Below are positions 17,500 to 26,118 of a stretch of 64,000 bases of DNA, piece by piece (position 1 is the stretch's first letter; the number at the start of each line of letters is the position of its first letter). Source of the stretch: Mesosutterella porci (GTDB lineage Bacteria > Pseudomonadota > Gammaproteobacteria > Burkholderiales > Burkholderiaceae_F). A program made the translations under genes and the position numbers. The stretch lies in contig NZ_JAKNCT010000001.1 in the NCBI RefSeq assembly GCF_022134585.1, positions 124,001 through 188,000 on the forward strand, given 5' to 3'. A model generated the notes under the pieces. That model was not told the origin of the DNA and searched no databases. It worked only from the letters and a program-made list of their open reading frames with translations.

Positions 17500-17581
17500 G
17501 GCCGGAGCCGGGGAGTGGACCGGGGCACCAGCCAGGGAAACTTTCAGCTGATCGAAAACGGCCCGGGCCGAGCCCATAACA

Positions 17582-17613
17582 AAAATCCCGAAGGAAGTCC
17601 TTCGGGATTTTTT
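17582..17613 (+). terminator. Intrinsic terminator after the truncated gene
   Basis: A perfect stem AATCCCGAAGG / CCTTCGGGATT with a four-base loop, followed by a T run. Confidence 0.9.
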
Positions 17614-17772
17614 GTGTTAACTGCCTGGCCGGAACACCCCCGGACGCTCTCTCCTATACGGCGGAGGCGGTTCCAAGGCTCTTGCAGTGTAACAAAATGT
17701 ATTATGGCTTAAAACCGGCTGAAGGAACAGTTCGGGAAATCCGGGATTTCCTTGAAGCCGGAAAAAGACTAG

Positions 17773-18213
17773 TCAGCCCGCCTTGACCGGTGTCTTTGCG
17801 GCAGAGCGCCGGCGCCCGCGCCTGCGGGCCGCGGGCTTCGCACCGTCGCTGGCCGCCGCGGCCTTCTCTTTTTCCTTTTTCGGCTTTTCCTCGCCGCGGG
17901 GCTCCTCGCCCAGGCCCTCCGTGAACTCCATCTTCACCTTGAGCACAGGAGTCTTTTCCATCAGCTTGCGAAGCTGCTTCGCGCTCACTTCCTTCAAGCC
18001 GTCGAACTTTACGCTCGCCTCGGACTGCCCGGGAACGGCGCCCGTGATCGCTTCAATCCTGCGATTCGCGCTCTCGAGGACCTTGAGAACCTGACGCGAC
18101 TTCTCCGGATCCATCCCCTGCTTCAAAAGCCTGAAGAGGCGGTTCACCGCCATGCCGGTTTCAATCCAGAGCTGCAGCGCCTCGGGAATCTTGCTTGATC
18201 TGCTCTTTGCCAT
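17773..18213 (-). CDS. Unknown protein with basic C-terminal tail
   Basis: A 146-residue product. Residues 1-95 are helical and mixed-charge (ALQLWIETGMAVNRLFRLLK, VSAKQLRKLMEKTPVLKVKM). Residues 100-146 are a Lys/Glu then Arg/Ala/Lys-rich tail (AARRRGRRRSAAKTP) that could contact nucleic acid. I recognise no family. It is a single gene between a terminator and the pyridoxal kinase gene in the same direction, 55 bases downstream of the latter. Confidence 0.65.
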   Translation of the reverse strand: MAKSRSSKIPEALQLWIETGMAVNRLFRLLKQGMDPEKSRQVLKVLESANRRIEAITGAVPGQSEASVKFDGLKEVSAKQLRKLMEKTPVLKVKMEFTEGLGEEPRGEEKPKKEKEKAAAASDGAKPAARRRGRRRSAAKTPVKAG

Positions 18214-18268
18214 GACTGAGCCTTAAAGAAGAAAAAATGAAAGGAAAAGGGAAAAAACTTGAGCCAGG

Positions 18269-19093
18269 CTAGTACCGGTCGATCACCTCGAGCGAGCTCT
18301 CAACCTGCACGCCGCGGAACTTGTCGGGGTTGCCGCGGTTGATCGCCACCAGGTCGTGCACCACGTTCATCGCGGCGCGGGTCGCATCCTCGAGCCCGCG
18401 GCCCTCCATCATCCGGCCCATGAGGACCGAGGAGAACATGTCGCCGGTGCCGGGGAAGAACACGGGGATCTCCTCATAGGGGATGAGAAAGCTGCCGCCG
18501 CTCGCGGCATCATACCCCGCGACCTGGGGCAGGCCGTCGACCAGCGCGCTCGTGATGACGACGGACTTCGCGCCAAGACTGCAGACGCGCCCGACGAGAT
18601 CAAGGGCCTCGCTTCGGGTGAGGCTCTCGCGCCGGTAGGGCGTGTCCGTGAGCAGGCACGCCTCGGTGTAGTTGGGGACCGTGACGTCGGCCCCTGCGAC
18701 GAGCTCCCGCAGGTACCCGACGGTCTGGCCGGTAAGCCCAAGATAGAGCGAGCCCTGATCCGCCATGATGGGATCGGTGAAAACCTTTGCCCCGAGCCCG
18801 GACTGCTCGGCGCAGAAGCCCCGCACGAGGTCGGCCTGCGCGCGCGAGGCCGTGAAGCCCGTGAACACCGCGTCGAACCGAAAGCCGAGCTCGTGCCAGA
18901 TGCGGAGCGTGTTCTCCATGTACCCGGTGGTATCGAGCACCTCGAACTTTCCGTAGTTGAATGTGTTTGAGACGAGGGCCGTGGGCAGGTTGTAAATCGA
19001 GTGCCCCATGTGCGAAAGGATCGGGAGCATCGCCGAGAGGGCGACCTTGCCGTAGCCGGCCATGTCGGTGATCAAAAGGATCTGAGAACTCAT
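18269..19093 (-). CDS. Pyridoxal/pyridoxamine kinase family protein
   Basis: The product is 274 residues, the size of PdxK/PdxY. It begins SSQILLITDMAGYGKVAL, contains TDPIMADQGSLYLGL and NYTEACLLTD in the substrate and phosphate region, and ends with the ribokinase anion hole FFPGTGDMFSSVLMGRM, whose aspartate is the catalytic base. It would phosphorylate B6 vitamers in the cytoplasm. Many PLP enzymes lie nearby in the window, but no operon link is seen. The ATG at 19093 fits the family start. Confidence 0.82.
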   Translation of the reverse strand: MSSQILLITDMAGYGKVALSAMLPILSHMGHSIYNLPTALVSNTFNYGKFEVLDTTGYMENTLRIWHELGFRFDAVFTGFTASRAQADLVRGFCAEQSGLGAKVFTDPIMADQGSLYLGLTGQTVGYLRELVAGADVTVPNYTEACLLTDTPYRRESLTRSEALDLVGRVCSLGAKSVVITSALVDGLPQVAGYDAASGGSFLIPYEEIPVFFPGTGDMFSSVLMGRMMEGRGLEDATRAAMNVVHDLVAINRGNPDKFRGVQVESSLEVIDRY

Positions 19094-19258
19094 TGCCTTG
19101 TGCGTAAAAGGGCGGCAGCCTAAGCGCCTACTGTGCGACATTATGGCAGAAGCGCAGGGCGCCGGGCCCCGGGACGAAGACCAAAGAGGGAACGGGCTTC
19201 TCATCCCCCCTCCTTCGCCTCGTGTCTTCAGCGGGAGTCCCCGCTTTGTGATTAAATA

Positions 19259-19297
19259 TCGCTATTCATCTTCATCGTATCGTTATTTGAATAGCGA
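19259..19297. promoter_or_regulatory. ModE-like operator upstream of modA
   Basis: TCGCTATTCA (19259-19268) and TGAATAGCGA (19288-19297) are a perfect ten-base inverted repeat ending 22 bases before the modA ATG. The CGCTAT/ATAGCG ends resemble the ModE molybdate box. Location and sequence fit molybdate-dependent repression; no modE gene is in the window. Confidence 0.55.
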
Positions 19298-19319
19298 AAT
19301 CTACAAAGGAAAACTCCAG

Positions 19320-20054
19320 ATGCTGAGAAAAATCATCGTCGCAGCAGCTTTCGCGGCGCTCTTTGCCTGCGGCGCGGCCCGGGCCGAAACGGTTTCCGTC
19401 ACGACCGGCGCGGGCTACGTCCCGATGTCGAAGGCGCTCGTCGCGGCCTGGAAGCAGAAGTCCGGCGCGAGCGTCTCTGAAAGCTACGGCGGCAACATCG
19501 GGCAGATGCTCGCTCAGATCGCCTCGGGCAGCTACGTGAACGTCGTGATCACCGACAAGGGGACGCTCGAGCGGCTGAAGACCCCGGTCAAATTCTCCAC
19601 GGAGCAGAACCTCGGGCGCACGCCGCTCGTGCTCGTCTGGAGAAAGGGGCTCTCGCTCAAGAGCCCGGACGACCTGCAGGGCTCCGCCGTGAAGACGATC
19701 GCCCTGCCCGACCCGAAGGCTGCGGTCTACGGGCGCGCGGGCGCGGCTTACCTGAAGAGCCGCGGCTGGGATCAGTCGCTCAAGGCGAAGACGATGCAGG
19801 TCGCCAACGTCCCCCAGGTCTTCTCCTACGTTTCGCGCGGCGAGGTTGACACGGGGTTCGTGAACCGCCAGGTCGTCTCCCACGGAGCCGGCAAGATCGG
19901 CGGTTCGCTTGAGATCAAAGACGGGTATCCACCGATCGACATGGTGGCCCTCGTGGTCTCGGGCCACGAAAAGGACGCCAACGTGAAGGCCTTCCTCGGC
20001 TTTCTGAAGACCCCCGAGGCGAAGCGCATCCTCAAGAATTTCGGCATCGACTGA
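19320..20054 (+). CDS. modA: Molybdate ABC transporter substrate-binding protein
   Basis: The product is 244 residues with a cleavable signal (about residues 1-22, ending ARA). The mature part is a PBP type II fold with VSVTTGAGYVPMSKAL at the start, YGGNIGQMLAQIASG and a family-typical VDTGFVNRQVVS region. Its length matches ModA. AAAGGA lies ten bases before the ATG at 19320. modD and modB follow closely, and a ModE-like palindrome precedes it. Molybdate is the most likely ligand, tungstate possible. Confidence 0.85.
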   Translation: MLRKIIVAAAFAALFACGAARAETVSVTTGAGYVPMSKALVAAWKQKSGASVSESYGGNIGQMLAQIASGSYVNVVITDKGTLERLKTPVKFSTEQNLGRTPLVLVWRKGLSLKSPDDLQGSAVKTIALPDPKAAVYGRAGAAYLKSRGWDQSLKAKTMQVANVPQVFSYVSRGEVDTGFVNRQVVSHGAGKIGGSLEIKDGYPPIDMVALVVSGHEKDANVKAFLGFLKTPEAKRILKNFGID

Positions 20055-20076
20055 GCCAGAAGGAGGAAGAGCGATC

Positions 20077-20913
20077 ATGTTTTTCATTCCGGACAGTTTC
20101 CTCGACGAAGTCCTCTCCGAGGACATACCCTACGGCGACCTTACGGTGAAGCTGCTCGGGATCGAGAACCGGCGCGGCCAGGTGCGCTGCTACCCCAAGG
20201 CCGACGGGGTGGTCTCGGGGATCGATCCTGCCGCGCGGATCTTCCGGCGCGCGGGGCTTGACGTGCAGGTGCTTCACGCCGACGGCGACCGGGTGCCCAA
20301 GGGCGAGCCCGTCATCGTTGCCCGCGGCAGCGCGGGCGCGATCCACGCCGTCTACAAGACGGCCCAGAACATCCTCGAGTACAGCTCGGGAATCTCGGGG
20401 CGGACCCGCGCCATGGTCGACGCGGCCCAGGCCGAAAATCCCCGCTGCCAAGTCGCCCTCACGCGCAAGCACTTTCCCGGTACGAAGCTGCTCTCGCTCT
20501 ACGCGGGGCTCGCGGGCGGTGCGGTCGTGCACCGGATGGGCCTCTCGGAGTCCGTGCTCGTCTTCGACCAGCACCGCGTCTTCCGGCCCGACTTTCTCGA
20601 CTGGCTGCAGGCGGTGAAGGCTCAGGATCCGGAGCGGAAGATCGCAGTTGAGGCCTCGAGCCCGGAGGAGGCCTTTGCCTTCGCCCGTCATGGCGCTGAC
20701 ATCGTTCAGTGCGAGCGCTTCTCGCCCGAGGCGCTGCGCGGCTTCATCGGACAGGCGAAGGCCGAGCGCCCGGGGCTGCTCGTTTCCGCCGCAGGCGGCG
20801 TGAAGGCGGAAAACGCCGGCTTGTACGCAAAGGCCGGGGCGGACTTCCTTGTCACCACCTGGCCCTACTTCGGGCGGCCTTTCGACATCAAGATGGAAAT
20901 CACCGCGGACTGA
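20077..20913 (+). CDS. modD: ModD, quinolinate phosphoribosyltransferase-like Mo utilisation protein
   Basis: The product is 278 residues and resembles nicotinate-nucleotide pyrophosphorylase: EDIPYGDLTVKLLGIENRRG at the start, EYSSGISGRTRAMV, then TRKHFPGTKLL and the glycine-rich SAAGGVKAENA near the end. In molybdate operons this paralogue is called ModD; its exact role is unclear. A strong AGGAGG precedes the ATG, and it lies between modA and modB, which supports ModD over NadC. Confidence 0.85.
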   Translation: MFFIPDSFLDEVLSEDIPYGDLTVKLLGIENRRGQVRCYPKADGVVSGIDPAARIFRRAGLDVQVLHADGDRVPKGEPVIVARGSAGAIHAVYKTAQNILEYSSGISGRTRAMVDAAQAENPRCQVALTRKHFPGTKLLSLYAGLAGGAVVHRMGLSESVLVFDQHRVFRPDFLDWLQAVKAQDPERKIAVEASSPEEAFAFARHGADIVQCERFSPEALRGFIGQAKAERPGLLVSAAGGVKAENAGLYAKAGADFLVTTWPYFGRPFDIKMEITAD

Positions 20914-20937
20914 AGGGATTAGGCGCATCCTCAAACC

Positions 20938-21642
20938 ATGGCCGATTCCCTTCAGATGCTCGAGCTCCTGCGGGAAAGCGACCTCGTCTTCCCAATGGCG
21001 CTCACCCTCAGGGCCTGCGCCGCGAGCCTCGCGCTTTTCCTCGCCGTGGGGCTGCCGCTCGCCTGGTACTGCGCAAGAAGGGACGGGCCGCTCCCGCGCT
21101 GCCTGATGTTCGTCTCGACGCTGCCGCTCGTCTTCCCGCCGATTGCGCTCGGGTATCTGCTGCTTCTGCTGCTGGGGCGAAACGGGCCTCTGGGCGGACC
21201 GCTTTACAGCTTCTTCGGACTGAGGCTCGTCTTCTCGCCCCTCGGGGTGTACCTCGCCGCCTTCATCGCAGGGCTACCGCTCGTGCTGCGGCCCCTGAAG
21301 GTAGCGCTCGAGAGCCCTTCGCTGCGAAACCTGGAGGCCTGCGCGCTCACCTGCGGGGTGAGGCCGCTCAAGGTCTTTTTCCTGGTCACCCTCCCCCTCA
21401 TCCGCAGCAGTCTCGCCGCCTCGCTCCTGCTCGGGACCGCTCGGGCCTCGGGCGAAGTGGGAATCACGATGATGCTGGGCGGCAACATCGAGCAGAAGAC
21501 GAGCACGCTCTCGCTTGAGATCTTCAACGCAGTCGGGCGCGGCGACTTCGACGCAGCCACGGCGCTCTGCCTCGTGCTCGGGGTGATGGCGCTTGCGATC
21601 TACGCGCTGCTTGAGCTCGTCCGGGGCCGCCAGACGATTTAA
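20938..21642 (+). CDS. modB: Molybdate ABC transporter permease
   Basis: The product is 234 residues with about five or six membrane segments. The permease EAA-like loop is seen in LRNLEACALTCGVRPLKVFF, and ASGEVGITMMLGGNIEQKTST is typical of ModB. It would form the channel with ModA as binding protein. The ATPase ModC that should complete the transporter does not follow; the next gene is convergent and unrelated. ATG at 20938 is 25 bases after modD. Confidence 0.87.
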   Translation: MADSLQMLELLRESDLVFPMALTLRACAASLALFLAVGLPLAWYCARRDGPLPRCLMFVSTLPLVFPPIALGYLLLLLLGRNGPLGGPLYSFFGLRLVFSPLGVYLAAFIAGLPLVLRPLKVALESPSLRNLEACALTCGVRPLKVFFLVTLPLIRSSLAASLLLGTARASGEVGITMMLGGNIEQKTSTLSLEIFNAVGRGDFDAATALCLVLGVMALAIYALLELVRGRQTI

Positions 21643-21647
21643 AAGGA

Positions 21648-21702
21648 CGAGCCCGGGGCGCCCCCTCCGACAGGCTTTCGGACGGGCTCCCCTCCGCTTT
21701 TT
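21648..21702. terminator. Possible terminator between modB and the M20 gene
   Basis: GAGCCCG and CGGGCTC pair over about 35 bases, followed shortly by a run of seven T on the plus strand. The stem is imperfect inside. Confidence 0.4.
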
Positions 21703-22929
21703 TTATAACTGCCCGCAGGGCTCCTCGCCCCGGGCGAGCGTCTCAAGCCTGTCCTTCGCGAGAGCCGCAAACACGGTCGAAGCCGCGGGCAGCACCTCAT
21801 CGTTGAAGTCGAAGGTCTGGTTGTGCAGGGGCACCGTGTGGTCCTTGTCGCGGATTCCGAAGCGCATGATGCAGCCCGGCACCACCCGCTGGTACTCGGC
21901 GAAGTCCTCCGAACCCATCATGGGGTCAATCGAGGGACGCACGTGCTGCGAGCCGAAGAGCCCGGTCACGACGCGGATCGCCGCCTCGGTAAGCGGCCTC
22001 GAGTTGTTCACCGCGCAGATGAGGTGCGTGTAGGTGATCTCCGCGGTGCAGTCGTTTGCCTCCGCGACCCCGTTCACGATCTTCTTGAACTTCTCCTCGA
22101 CCAGACGCCGGATCTCGGGGTCGAACGTGCGCACGATGCCGCTGAAGGTAAGCATGTGGGGGATCACGTTGAGCGTCTCGAGCCGCCCCGCGTTGAAGGA
22201 GCAGACCGACACCACGGCGGTCTCGATCGGGTTCACGCGGCGCGAGACGATCGTCTGCAGCTCGCTCACGATCGCACAGCCCACGGGAATCGGATCCACG
22301 CCCTGATGCGGGCGGCCGCCGTGGGTGCCGACGCCGCGCAGCGTCACCTGGAACGTGTCGGAGGCCGCCTGCAGCGGCCCCGCCCGAAAACCGAAGACCC
22401 CCTTGTCGAGGAACGGGTCGTCGTGCGCACCGAAGATCTCCCTCACGTTGTATTTCTGGAAGAAGCCCGACTGGATCACCGCGATCGCCCCCTTGCCCGG
22501 CTCCTCGGCGGGCTGGAAGAGCCCCACCACGCGGCCGGGGAAGCCGCGCTTCAGCCGCAGGTAGCGCAGCGCCCCGAGCAGCCACGTCTGATGCCCGTCG
22601 TGCCCGCAGGTGTGCGCGTGCCCTTCGATGCGGCTCTTCCAGGGCTTGCCCGAGCAGTCCTCCATCGGCAGCGCGTCGATGTCGGCGCGCAGCGCGATCG
22701 TGGGCCCGGGGCGGCTGCCGTCGACCACCGCGGCAACGCCGCCGGGCACCGTCTCGGTGTCCACTCCCGTGATGCCCCAGGACTGCAGGCACTTCACGAT
22801 CCTCGCCACGGTAAAGGGCGTGTCAAAACCAAGCTCGGGCGTCTCGTGTATTTCGCGCCGGATGGCTGCAAGCTCATCGGCCCACGCGGCGATTTCGGGA
22901 TAGACCCGCTCCTTCAAAACAATTTCCAT
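21703..22929 (-). CDS. M20 family amidohydrolase (hippurate hydrolase/AbgB type)
   Basis: The product is 408 residues. Metal-binding and catalytic blocks of the M20D group are clear: HTCGHDGHQTWLLGALRYL, FQPAEEPGKGAIAVIQSG, then GAHDDPFLDKGVFG, GVGTHGGRPHQGVDPI in the lid domain and MMGSEDFAEYQRVVPG near the end. It would remove an acyl group from an amino acid or hydrolyse a dipeptide-like amide in the cytoplasm. CTAGGAG precedes the ATG. A LysR gene starts 125 bases away in the opposite direction and is the likely regulator. Confidence 0.87.
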   Translation of the reverse strand: MEIVLKERVYPEIAAWADELAAIRREIHETPELGFDTPFTVARIVKCLQSWGITGVDTETVPGGVAAVVDGSRPGPTIALRADIDALPMEDCSGKPWKSRIEGHAHTCGHDGHQTWLLGALRYLRLKRGFPGRVVGLFQPAEEPGKGAIAVIQSGFFQKYNVREIFGAHDDPFLDKGVFGFRAGPLQAASDTFQVTLRGVGTHGGRPHQGVDPIPVGCAIVSELQTIVSRRVNPIETAVVSVCSFNAGRLETLNVIPHMLTFSGIVRTFDPEIRRLVEEKFKKIVNGVAEANDCTAEITYTHLICAVNNSRPLTEAAIRVVTGLFGSQHVRPSIDPMMGSEDFAEYQRVVPGCIMRFGIRDKDHTVPLHNQTFDFNDEVLPAASTVFAALAKDRLETLARGEEPCGQL

Positions 22930-23053
22930 CCTGCGCTCCTAGGGGAGGGAAGAAAAATTTCCCATGCATTGTAGGACAGTCCGCGCCGCCCGAGGGACGG
23001 ACGGCGCCCCGCTATAATCGCCCTCGTCAGTGCCAGACCCTGAGGCCTCTTCC

Positions 23054-24040
23054 ATGGTTCAGAACGAACACGCCGCGCTGCCCAGCTCCGAAGATCTGGA
23101 GCTTCTCGCCGGACTCTTCAGGACCGAGTCGCTGCGCGACGCCGCGGCAGCGCTTCGGATCTCGAACTCGACCGCGAGCCGCAGGCTCGCCGAAATGCGG
23201 ACCCGGTTTTCCGATCCGCTCTTTGTCCGAAGCGGCAGCCGCCTGCTGCCCACCCCGCGGATGAAGGAGATCGCAGCAAGGCTTTTTCCTCTCCTCGACT
23301 CCCTCGAACACTTCTACGATTCGAAAGCCTTCGAGCCCTCGCGGCTCAAGGGCCAGTTCCGCATCCTCATCACTGACAACAACTTCCTCAACATCCTCGC
23401 GCCGGTGCTGCCGCGCATCAGCCGCGAGGCCCCGCAGCTCGAGCTCGAGGTGATGTCCCTGAGGCGCAACGGCATGTGGCAGCTCATCTCGGGCAAGGCC
23501 AACCTCGCGATCTACGCCTTCCCGGAGTACAGGAGAGAAATCCGGGCCGCTCCCCTCGAAAAGGACCGCTACTGCCTGCTGCTAAGGCGCGACCACCCGG
23601 CGGCAAGGCTCTGGCTACGGCAGGGGGAGCTCACCCTCGGGGCCCTCTCGCCCTACACCCAGATCATGAACCCGCGCTTTTCGCGCACGCTCCGCGACCC
23701 CTGCGGCTACGAGCGCGGCCCCGGGCAGAAAAGGCTCTATTCGCCCTTTTTCAACACCAATCCGGCCCTTCTGCTTGAGTCGGACTTCGTGCAGTGGACG
23801 CTAGAGTCGGCGGCGCGCCGCGCGATCGACGCAACCGAGGACGAGCTGCTCATGATCCCGGCCCGCGCCTTCACCGACTACGGGCCGACCGACACGGTCA
23901 CATCGCTGCTGCTCTGGGCAGCGCGATCTGAAAACGACCCGCTCAGCCAGTGGATGCGCTCGATCATCATCGGAGCAGCAAGGGAAAAGAATCCGGGCGG
24001 CACGGGGCTCCCGCTAACAGGCAAAAGCGAGACGTCCTGA
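23054..24040 (+). CDS. LysR-type transcriptional regulator
   Basis: The product is about 328 residues. The N-terminal winged helix (about residues 10-70) reads ESLRDAAAALRISNSTASRR then LAEMRTRFSDPLFVRSG, normal LysR sequence; the effector domain follows (FRILITDNNFLNILAPVLPR). The ATG at 23054 is preferred to a GTG at 23030, because a TATAAT at 23013-23018 would put transcription start almost on the GTG. It is divergent from the M20 amidohydrolase and probably controls it. Confidence 0.87.
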   Translation: MVQNEHAALPSSEDLELLAGLFRTESLRDAAAALRISNSTASRRLAEMRTRFSDPLFVRSGSRLLPTPRMKEIAARLFPLLDSLEHFYDSKAFEPSRLKGQFRILITDNNFLNILAPVLPRISREAPQLELEVMSLRRNGMWQLISGKANLAIYAFPEYRREIRAAPLEKDRYCLLLRRDHPAARLWLRQGELTLGALSPYTQIMNPRFSRTLRDPCGYERGPGQKRLYSPFFNTNPALLLESDFVQWTLESAARRAIDATEDELLMIPARAFTDYGPTDTVTSLLLWAARSENDPLSQWMRSIIIGAAREKNPGGTGLPLTGKSETS

Positions 24041-24083
24041 AAACGAGAAGCCCAGGCCGGCTGGAACGAAAAGACCTCCGCCC

Positions 24084-24896
24084 TTAGAGCGCCTCGCGAA
24101 GACGCCTGAGCAGCCCCCGGGCGGGAAAACCGGGCCGGTGGACGGGAATGCCCTGCTTCTTGTCCGATTCGCAGCCCGCGGAAGCCGCCGCGGCCATCGC
24201 CGCGTGCCTTGTGGCAAGGAAAAGTCTCAGGACGACCCGGTCGTAGGGCTCAAGCGCTCCGGCCTCTGTGGCGCACCTGCGGCCCAGGGTTCCCCAGCCG
24301 CCCCGGTGCTCGAAGACGTCGCTCGCGAAGGCGGCGTCAAAGAGACGTCCGGCCGCACCCCCGAGAACGGGCCAGAAAGGCCGCGCCGGCAGGCCCGCCT
24401 CTCCGCGAAGAATCGCGAGGGCGCGCCCGAAGCAGGCGCTGTAAGCCTGAAGCCCGAGCCGGGCGGCGAGCGCCGCCGACTCCTCAAGGGCCGAGCGCAG
24501 TTCGAGGGCGGCCCGCTGGGCTTCCTGCAGCGGCTTTTCGCCTTCGCCGTGCCGCTCCTGGAAGGCGACGGTGTAGCGGCCCTCTGAAGCCTTGAACCAG
24601 CGGGCCGCAAAGGCCGAGCGGCGGCCGTCTGAAAAATCGACGAGGACGCGGGCGGGAGCAAGGCTCCCGGGCTCGAGCGGAAGCTCGCAGCCGAAGCGCT
24701 GCGCGCCCATTGCGAGGCAGCGCTCAAACCACTCCGAGGGGCTCCGGGCGGCGAACTGGCCGCCCGAGACCGGCAGGAAGCGAAACAGAATCGACTCGGC
24801 TTCGGGTGGAGCCCTGAAGGCAAAGTCCGAAGAGGAAGAGCGCGAGGCCTGGGCCTGAGCCGCAAGCGAGGCGGCGAGGAAGTTCTCTCCGTTCAT
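24084..24896 (-). CDS. Unknown 270-residue protein
   Basis: A long Ala/Arg/Leu-rich, mostly helical product with no signal peptide or membrane segment. Recognisable motifs are absent; notable stretches are SPSEWFERCLAMGAQRFGCE and PFWPVLGGAAGRLFDAAFAS. Codon use (strong third-position GC) matches neighbours and no overlapping frame is better, so it is probably real. It begins eight bases after the stop of the 63-residue gene and is surely co-transcribed with it. Confidence 0.6.
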   Translation of the reverse strand: MNGENFLAASLAAQAQASRSSSSDFAFRAPPEAESILFRFLPVSGGQFAARSPSEWFERCLAMGAQRFGCELPLEPGSLAPARVLVDFSDGRRSAFAARWFKASEGRYTVAFQERHGEGEKPLQEAQRAALELRSALEESAALAARLGLQAYSACFGRALAILRGEAGLPARPFWPVLGGAAGRLFDAAFASDVFEHRGGWGTLGRRCATEAGALEPYDRVVLRLFLATRHAAMAAAASAGCESDKKQGIPVHRPGFPARGLLRRLREAL

Positions 24897-24904
24897 GGCG
24901 CTTT

Positions 24905-25096
24905 TCAGCCGAGAATCGACTTCATGACCTGCTCCATCGCAGCGTCATCGAGCCCAAAGCGCTTCTCAAGCTCCTGGAGATCGGTGTAAAGAGCGGCAAG
25001 ATCCGCGGGCTTCAGGGCGCAGAAATCTTCCGACGTCTTCACCGCGTAGCCTTCCAGAAGAAGCTTTTCGGTCTCCTGCTTCACCTTCTCGTCCAT
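24905..25096 (-). CDS. Small acidic protein of unknown function
   Basis: A 63-residue soluble helical protein (KVKQETEKLLLEGYAVKT, FGLDDAAMEQVMKSIL). AGGAGG lies ten bases before the ATG at 25096, and the gene is tightly followed by the 270-residue gene. No family is recognised. It could be a partner or regulator of the larger protein. Confidence 0.6.
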   Translation of the reverse strand: MDEKVKQETEKLLLEGYAVKTSEDFCALKPADLAALYTDLQELEKRFGLDDAAMEQVMKSILG

Positions 25097-25227
25097 CGGG
25101 ATGGTTCCTCCTGAAATTCGCCGGCTTTCCCCGAGCCGAATAAAAAACAAGCGCAAACTCTAACGCAAATTTCAGGTAAGCGAAATAGCTTAGATCAGAG
25201 AAGGTTCAACAGAGGGGCCTCAGCCGG

Positions 25228-25638
25228 TCAGCCCAGCTTCGCGTAATCCTCGTCCGAAACCGGCTCGCACCACTCCGTGCGGGTGCCTTCGCCCGGCACT
25301 TCGATCGCGAGATGCTGGAACCAGCTGTCCTTCGCAGCCCCGTGCCAGTGCTTGACGCCCGCCGGGATGTGAACGACATCGCCCGGACCGAGCGCGCGGG
25401 CGCTCTTTCCCCACTCCTGGTACCAGCCCCTGCCGGCGGTGACGAGAAGCATCTGTCCGCCGCCCTTGACCGCGTGGTGTATGTGCCAGTTGTTGCGGCA
25501 CCCGGGCTCGAACGTCACGTTGCCTACCGTCACCTGCTCGGTGGAAAGCATATTGAGGTAGCTCGTCCCGACGAAGAACTTCCCGTAGGGGTTCACGCCG
25601 CCCGCGGGGAAGACGCTCATTTCCTTCTTTTCTGCCAT
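25228..25638 (-). CDS. Small single-domain cupin protein
   Basis: The product is 136 residues with the two cupin motifs: NNWHIHHAVKGGGQMLLVT, containing the metal-binding histidines, and PGDVVHIPAGVKHWHGA with the last histidine. Residues 1-35 are an N-terminal strand region. Such proteins accompany carboxymuconolactone decarboxylase-like systems or act alone as metal-dependent isomerases or dioxygenases; the reaction is unknown. The ATG at 25638 has AGGAA upstream. A short palindrome GCCGAT-5-ATCGGC lies 73 bases before it (25711-25727). Confidence 0.8.
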   Translation of the reverse strand: MAEKKEMSVFPAGGVNPYGKFFVGTSYLNMLSTEQVTVGNVTFEPGCRNNWHIHHAVKGGGQMLLVTAGRGWYQEWGKSARALGPGDVVHIPAGVKHWHGAAKDSWFQHLAIEVPGEGTRTEWCEPVSDEDYAKLG

Positions 25639-26118
25639 TTTTTTCCTGTGCTCCCAAAAGAAAAGCAAAGCCTGCGGGCATTCTAGGCAGAGCGCGCATC
25701 AATGTTAAATGCCGATTCATTATCGGCTTTCATTGCAATTTTGCATGTCAGGACGCGCTCCTTCGGTTCTTCCCCGGCCGGTCCTTCGCTGCGGGCTCCG
25801 CCCCTTCCGAGACTCAGTCCCGGCCGCCTGCGCCGCCAGCCGGTAGACCGCCCGGCGAAGCTTTGGCGGCCTTCTCAGGGACTTGCTGAGGCAGACGCCG
25901 CACACAGGCCCATGGATGCGGGGCTTCGGGCTCATCGATTTTCCGCCCGGGCGGGACAAGGCTTTTTTTGCCTTTTTCTACAATTATTTCTTTCGCTTTG
26001 AGCCATTTTGTACAAAACGCCCCATCCGTAGAATCGAAAAGCGTACTGCAGGCAGGAAAGCATCAAAGCACCTGCCCCTCGAAACGCACAGCAGGAATTC
26101 CAAGGAGAGAACAACAGC
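25639..26118. other. 480-base divergent intergenic region
   Basis: This separates the cupin and porin genes. It holds GCCGATTCATTATCGGC (25711-25727), a six-base-arm palindrome in AT-rich DNA and a candidate operator. An AT-rich stretch at 25970-26010 probably carries the porin promoter. Short Arg-rich open frames in between are not supported. Confidence 0.45.

Noticed and set aside
20077-20913. nadC (quinolinate phosphoribosyltransferase)
   Set aside because: The fold is the same, but its position between modA and modB and sequence details favour ModD. nadC function cannot be fully excluded.
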